From Rubrobacter indicoceani (GTDB lineage Bacteria; Actinomycetota; Rubrobacteria; Rubrobacterales; Rubrobacteraceae): DNA of 64,000 nucleotides. Shown here piece by piece: positions 60,548 through 64,000 of the stretch. The translations under genes and the position numbers were made by a program. The stretch spans positions 558,001 to 622,000 of the forward strand of contig NZ_CP031115.1 of NCBI RefSeq assembly GCF_003568865.1. The letters run 5' to 3'. Under the pieces are notes generated by a model that did no database searches, was not told the DNA's origin, and saw only the letters and a list, made by a program, of their open reading frames with translations. Position 1 is the first letter of the stretch, and the number at the start of each line of letters is the position of its first letter.

Positions 60548-61660
60548 TCAGGCGGGCATCCTGAGGACGGCTTTCAGAACCTCGCCGCTCTCAGAGTCGT
60601 GGGCGGCCCGGTTTATCTCGTCGAGCTCGTAGAACTTTATGAGCCTGTCGAAGGGGAAGCGTCCCTGTACGTAGAGTTCGAGAAGCCGGGGGATAAACAC
60701 GTCCGGGATGGCGTCGCCTTCGATGATGCCCTGAATGCGGTGACCGAAGAGCAGCAGGGTGCTTATGTCCACCTTCGCCTCGGTGCCGACCGCCGCCGCC
60801 CCGATAAGGCCGCACGTCCCGAGTCGGGTCAGGCAGTCAACCGACTGGCGGAAAACGGCGGGTGAGGCCGTTGTCTCGAGGGAGTAGTTCGCCCCGCCCC
60901 CGGTGATCTCCTTTATCCTCTCGACCGAGTTCTCCTCGGCCCCGTTTATAACGTGCGTGGCCCCGAGCTCCCTTGCAAGCTCCAGCCGCCCCGGCTTGAT
61001 GTCCACCCCGATAATCGTCGTGCAGCCCGCGACCTTCGCCGCCATGATCGCCGACATCCCGACCGTCCCCGTACCGAAGACGGCGATGCTCGACCCGGCC
61101 TCGGGCTTCAGGGAGTTCAGAACGCCGCCCGCGCCGGTCTGGATGCCGCACCCGAGCGGCCCGACAAGCTCCAGAGGAACGTCGTCCCGGATCTTCACGA
61201 CGTTTCTCTCCCGCGCAAGCGCGTACGTCGCAAACGATGACTGCCCGAAGAAGTGTCCGTGTACCTCCGAACCGCCTTCGATGGTGCCGGCGTAGGCGTT
61301 GGAACCGTCTATGCGCCCCCCGGTGAAGTTCGCCTCGAAGAACTTCGCACAGTAGCCGGGGGTGCCGGAGAGACAGTTGTTGCATCCGCCGCAGGAGTTG
61401 TAGCTCATCGCAACCCGGTCTCCGGCCTTGACCTTCGTTACGTTCTCTCCAACGGCCTCGACTATGCCGGACCCCTCATGCCCGAAAACGGACGGAAGCG
61501 GGACCGGATACCACTGGTCCCGACAGATAAGGTCCGTATGGCACACGCCGCAGGCAACGACCCGCACCAGCACCTCATCCTGACGGGGCTCCCCGATGCT
61601 GACCTCTTCGATGGCGAAGTCCTGCTCCTTCTCCCTGACCACCGCTGCTCTGGCGTCCAT
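60548..61660 (-). CDS. Zinc-dependent alcohol dehydrogenase (aryl-alcohol type)
   Basis: A 370-residue medium-chain alcohol dehydrogenase. Catalytic zinc ligands are in CGVCHTDLICRDQ and GHEGSGIVEAVGENV; structural zinc in CGGCNNCLSGTPGYC. The nucleotide motif is VFGTGTVGMSAIMAAKVAG with Asp in IGVDIKPGRLELA, indicating NAD(H). The length and GSNAYAGTIEGGSEVHGHFFGQSSFA-type loop (quoted as HGHFFGQSSFA) match the benzyl/aryl-alcohol group. The ATG has GAGAGGAG upstream. It is divergent from the DUF202 genes. Confidence 0.92.
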   Translation of the reverse strand: MDARAAVVREKEQDFAIEEVSIGEPRQDEVLVRVVACGVCHTDLICRDQWYPVPLPSVFGHEGSGIVEAVGENVTKVKAGDRVAMSYNSCGGCNNCLSGTPGYCAKFFEANFTGGRIDGSNAYAGTIEGGSEVHGHFFGQSSFATYALARERNVVKIRDDVPLELVGPLGCGIQTGAGGVLNSLKPEAGSSIAVFGTGTVGMSAIMAAKVAGCTTIIGVDIKPGRLELARELGATHVINGAEENSVERIKEITGGGANYSLETTASPAVFRQSVDCLTRLGTCGLIGAAAVGTEAKVDISTLLLFGHRIQGIIEGDAIPDVFIPRLLELYVQGRFPFDRLIKFYELDEINRAAHDSESGEVLKAVLRMPA

Positions 61661-61782
61661 GTGCCGCTCCTCTCCTGAACACTTCCGAACCGTACGTTGC
61701 AGGATGATCTTAGACCCACCCCGTATCCCGGTAAAGCCGGGGGGGGGCTGCTTCGGAGCCGCAGGGGCGTAGAATGGGCCTC

Positions 61783-62148
61783 GTGAGCCTTTCAAGGGAA
61801 AAGACGAACAACACCGAAACGCGGGAGCATCTGGCAAACGAGCGGACGCTGCTCGCCTGGGTCAGAACGGGGGTCGCCCTGATCTCGGTCGGCTTTGTCG
61901 TGGAGCGGGCGGGCGCGCTGGCCTCCTCCGTCGGGCAGGGGGCGGACGACGCCGCGACGGAGGTGTTCGGGCTTGCTCTGGTGGCTCTGGGTTGCCTCAC
62001 GCTCGTCGTCGGGGCGAGGCAGTTCTTTGTGAGCCGGAGGATGATCTCCGCCGGAAACTTCGAGTCCCGCCCGCTGCCGTACGTGGTCGTTGTCGCAGGC
62101 AGCCTCGCGCTTGCTGCGGCCTTCGTGCTCTACGTCCTGATCGGCTGA
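61783..62148 (+). CDS. DUF202 membrane protein (first of two)
   Basis: A 121-residue protein with a conserved N-terminal REHLANERTLLAWVRTGVALIS motif (quoted as LANERTLLAWVRTG) and three helices, typical of the YidH/DUF202 family of unknown function. The GTG is chosen because TAGAAT (61770-61775) ends 7 bases before it; an in-frame ATG at 61774 overlaps that element. The second DUF202 gene starts 5 bases after its stop. Confidence 0.88.
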   Translation: MSLSREKTNNTETREHLANERTLLAWVRTGVALISVGFVVERAGALASSVGQGADDAATEVFGLALVALGCLTLVVGARQFFVSRRMISAGNFESRPLPYVVVVAGSLALAAAFVLYVLIG

Positions 62149-62153
62149 GCAGG

Positions 62154-62501
62154 ATGGAGCGACGGGTCCCCGACGGTGAGACCCTTGCCCGCGAACACCT
62201 CGCGGGCGAACGTACGGTCCTCTCGTGGGTGCGCATCGGGATGAACGCCGTCGGGGTCGGGATAGTCCTGTACGCTCTTGCCGGCCTTGTTTTCGGTCAC
62301 ATCGGGGAGTTTCGGGTCTTTGCGCTCGCGCTCGTGGTCTTTGGCGGCGGCGTGCAGGTTGTCGCTCTGGCGCGCTTCGTCGCCTTTACCAGAGGGTTGC
62401 GACGCGGCGTGTTGACCTCCTCGGCGAACGTGTACCTGCTCCTTGTCTTCGGCTTTGTGCTGCTCGCCGCCGCCTACGCCGTTTTCGTCGGGGTCTCCTG
62501 A
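62154..62501 (+). CDS. DUF202 membrane protein (second of two)
   Basis: A 115-residue DUF202 protein with REHLAGERTVLSWVRIGMNAV and three helices. It is clearly related to the gene before it but not a recent copy. Pairs of DUF202 genes are common, and the two proteins may form a heteromer; no activity is known. The ATG has GAGCAGG upstream, partly in the previous stop region. Confidence 0.88.
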   Translation: MERRVPDGETLAREHLAGERTVLSWVRIGMNAVGVGIVLYALAGLVFGHIGEFRVFALALVVFGGGVQVVALARFVAFTRGLRRGVLTSSANVYLLLVFGFVLLAAAYAVFVGVS

Positions 62502-62512
62502 ATGGGGCGCGG

Positions 62513-63958
62513 ATGTTCCTCGGCGTAGACCTCGGGACCGGCTCGGTGAAGGCCCTGCTGCTCGCCGCCGACGGCTCCGTCGTCCGCACGGAATCCGTCG
62601 AGTACGCCGTACGCTCGCCGCTTCGAGGCCGGGCCGAATCCGACCCGCAGAGGTGGTGGGCCGCAACGGCCCGGGCCGTTCGAGCCGTTGTCCGGGAGAG
62701 CGGAGCCGGGGTCGAGGCGGTCGGTCTCTCCGGGCAGATGCACGGCTTTGTGCTCTCGGGCCCGACCGGGGAACCCCTGCGTCCGGCGATACTCTGGGCC
62801 GACGCCCGCGCCGCCCGCTGCCTCGGTGCGTACCGGCGGCTCGACGCCGAGATCCGGCGCAGGCTTGCAAACCCCCCGGCGGTCGGGATGGCCGGGCCGA
62901 CCCTTATGTGGCTGCGCGAGGAGGAACCGGGCCTCTACCGGACCGCAAGGTGGGCCCTGCAGCCGAAGGACTGGCTTCGGCTCCGCATGACGGGCGAGGT
63001 CGCAACCGAACCCTCCGATGCGTCGGCGACGCTTCTATACGATCTCGAATCCGACGGCTGGTACGCCGGGGCCGTCTCCGCTCTCGGGCTCGACAACGAC
63101 CTGCTCGCGCCCGTCCGGAGTTCGACCGATGTGGCCGGGACCCTGACTGAGAGCGCCGCGGAAGCACTCGGGCTGCAGGCCGGGACCCCGGTTGCGGTCG
63201 GGGCGGCGGATACCGCGGCGGCCCTGATCGGGACCGGCCTGCAGGGGTCGGGAACCTTTCAGTTGACCGTCGGGACGGGCGCTCAGATAGTAACCCTCCG
63301 GGACGACTTCTCCCCCGACCCCACGAACCGAACACACCTCTTCAGGACCGCCCTACCGACCGAAGCCCCGTACTACGCGATGGCCGCTATGCAGAACGCC
63401 GGACTCGCCCTTGAATGGGTACGCAGAACCCTCGGGGTTTCCTGGCCGCAGTTCTACGACGAAGCCTTCGCGGAGGGGGTAAGGCCCGGCGCGGGGGGCG
63501 TTACCTTTGTGGCGCACCTCGGCGGCGAGCGGACCCCCGGCTTCCGACCCGAGGCCCGCGGCGCGTGGTCGAACCTCGGGCTGGAACACGAGCGCGGCCA
63601 TCTTCTCCGCGCCGCTCTTGAAGGCGTGGCCTTTTCCATCCGGGACGGCCTCGAAGCCCTCGAGGCCGCAGCGGAAGAGACCCCGCACAGACTGCGCCTC
63701 GCCGGGGGCGGGACCACGGACCCCCGGTGGCGGACGATGCTCGCGGATGTTCTCGGCAGGCATCTCGCCCTGCTTCCGGAGTTCGTCTCGGCCAACGCCT
63801 CGGCCCTCGGGGCGGCGATCGTCGCCGGCGTCGCCTGCGGGGGGCTGGCCGCCCCACCGTTCCTGGCGAAACCGGAGAGGTTTATCTCTCCCGACGCCGA
63901 CGCCCCTTACGAAGAAGCGTACTCGGCGTACATCGCACGACGGACCGGGGGCAGCTAG
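62513..63958 (+). CDS. xylB: Xylulokinase (FGGY family)
   Basis: A 481-residue FGGY carbohydrate kinase, most like xylulokinase. Motifs are FLGVDLGTGSVKALLLAADG (phosphate 1), GLSGQMHGFVLSG (the QMHG substrate motif of xylulokinases), ILWADARA (catalytic Asp), PKDWLRLRMTGEVATEPSDAS and RLAGGGTTDPRWRTMLADVLG. It phosphorylates D-xylulose for the pentose phosphate pathway. The ATG follows the second DUF202 stop by 11 bases. No xylose isomerase is in the window, so the exact sugar is not certain. Confidence 0.92.
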   Translation: MFLGVDLGTGSVKALLLAADGSVVRTESVEYAVRSPLRGRAESDPQRWWAATARAVRAVVRESGAGVEAVGLSGQMHGFVLSGPTGEPLRPAILWADARAARCLGAYRRLDAEIRRRLANPPAVGMAGPTLMWLREEEPGLYRTARWALQPKDWLRLRMTGEVATEPSDASATLLYDLESDGWYAGAVSALGLDNDLLAPVRSSTDVAGTLTESAAEALGLQAGTPVAVGAADTAAALIGTGLQGSGTFQLTVGTGAQIVTLRDDFSPDPTNRTHLFRTALPTEAPYYAMAAMQNAGLALEWVRRTLGVSWPQFYDEAFAEGVRPGAGGVTFVAHLGGERTPGFRPEARGAWSNLGLEHERGHLLRAALEGVAFSIRDGLEALEAAAEETPHRLRLAGGGTTDPRWRTMLADVLGRHLALLPEFVSANASALGAAIVAGVACGGLAAPPFLAKPERFISPDADAPYEEAYSAYIARRTGGS

Positions 63959-64000
63959 ACCCCCGCGACCTCGCCGTGCACCCGGCGGCTGCGCGCTTTG

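Noticed and set aside
1-64000. tRNA or rRNA genes, insertion sequences, phage genes, attachment sites, replication origin
   Set aside because: None seen by reading for cloverleaf T-arm GGTTCRA patterns, transposase or integrase motifs, or terminal repeats; a covariance-model search would be decisive for RNAs.

Overview
The window is about 65% G+C, gene-dense on both strands, and uses GTG and TTG starts often. It carries an F420-type luciferase-like oxidoreductase, a class II photolyase, ribosome-binding sites close to GGAGG and several probably leaderless genes. Together with homologues of the dark protochlorophyllide reductase subunits in a genome region with no other photosynthesis genes, this points to a deep-branching actinobacterium, most likely a Rubrobacter. 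That is an inference from content, not a proven identity. No rRNA, tRNA, CRISPR array, prophage or intact insertion sequence was found.

Layout. 1-3702: glycolate oxidase subunits GlcD (cut by the window edge), GlcE and GlcF. 3712-4426: a small lower-GC pair, a DUF4258 protein and a DUF2283 domain fused to a sigma-region-4-like helix-turn-helix. 4439-9863: ChrA, a VC0807-like membrane protein, a CitE-like lyase, thymidine kinase, lipoprotein signal peptidase and two gene remnants. 10195-13463: TVP38-type protein, CDF metal exporter, HtrA-like lipoprotein protease and a small unknown. 13509-16300: a translationally coupled BchB/BchN-like pair that has lost the cluster-binding cysteines. 16366-19942: nucleoside catabolism (deoD, deoA, deoB) with a CsbD stress protein inside. 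20101-26980: GNAT, two SDRs, MarR, a Yip1-like membrane protein with pyridoxal kinase, TetR with an SMR pump, and an LLM oxidoreductase. 26991-30361: a NarL/LiaS-type two-component system next to a membrane protein. 30500-31190: a decayed VapBC toxin-antitoxin locus. 31284-35168: aconitase and a glyoxylate-reductase-like dehydrogenase.

35589-40560 looks like an iron acquisition unit: a FecB-type binding protein, a remnant of a second one, and a heterodimeric exporter-fold ABC pair with complementary defects in its ATP sites, preceded by a Fur-like palindrome. 41528-48371 is a divalent-metal island: a DtxR/MntR-type regulator, an orphan PhoU-like protein, a TroABCD-like ABC transporter whose last permease ends in a winged-helix domain, and a ZIP transporter. 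An 18-bp palindrome overlaps the transporter promoter and an imperfect copy lies before the ZIP gene.

48437-50541 is a promoter, a strongly structured RNA leader and a secreted coiled-coil protein with an extremely Ala/Gln-rich middle. The rest holds an MFS protein, NagA, a PAS-GGDEF diguanylate cyclase, MsrB, an LtaS/sulfatase-like membrane protein broken by one in-frame stop, a class II photolyase, a Ser-rich lipoprotein, an alcohol dehydrogenase, two DUF202 proteins and a xylulokinase.

The strongest leads for something undescribed are the cysteine-less BchN/BchB-like pair, the structured leader at 48457-48547, the DUF2283-sigma4 fusion, and the metal island with its shared operator and permease-winged-helix fusion.
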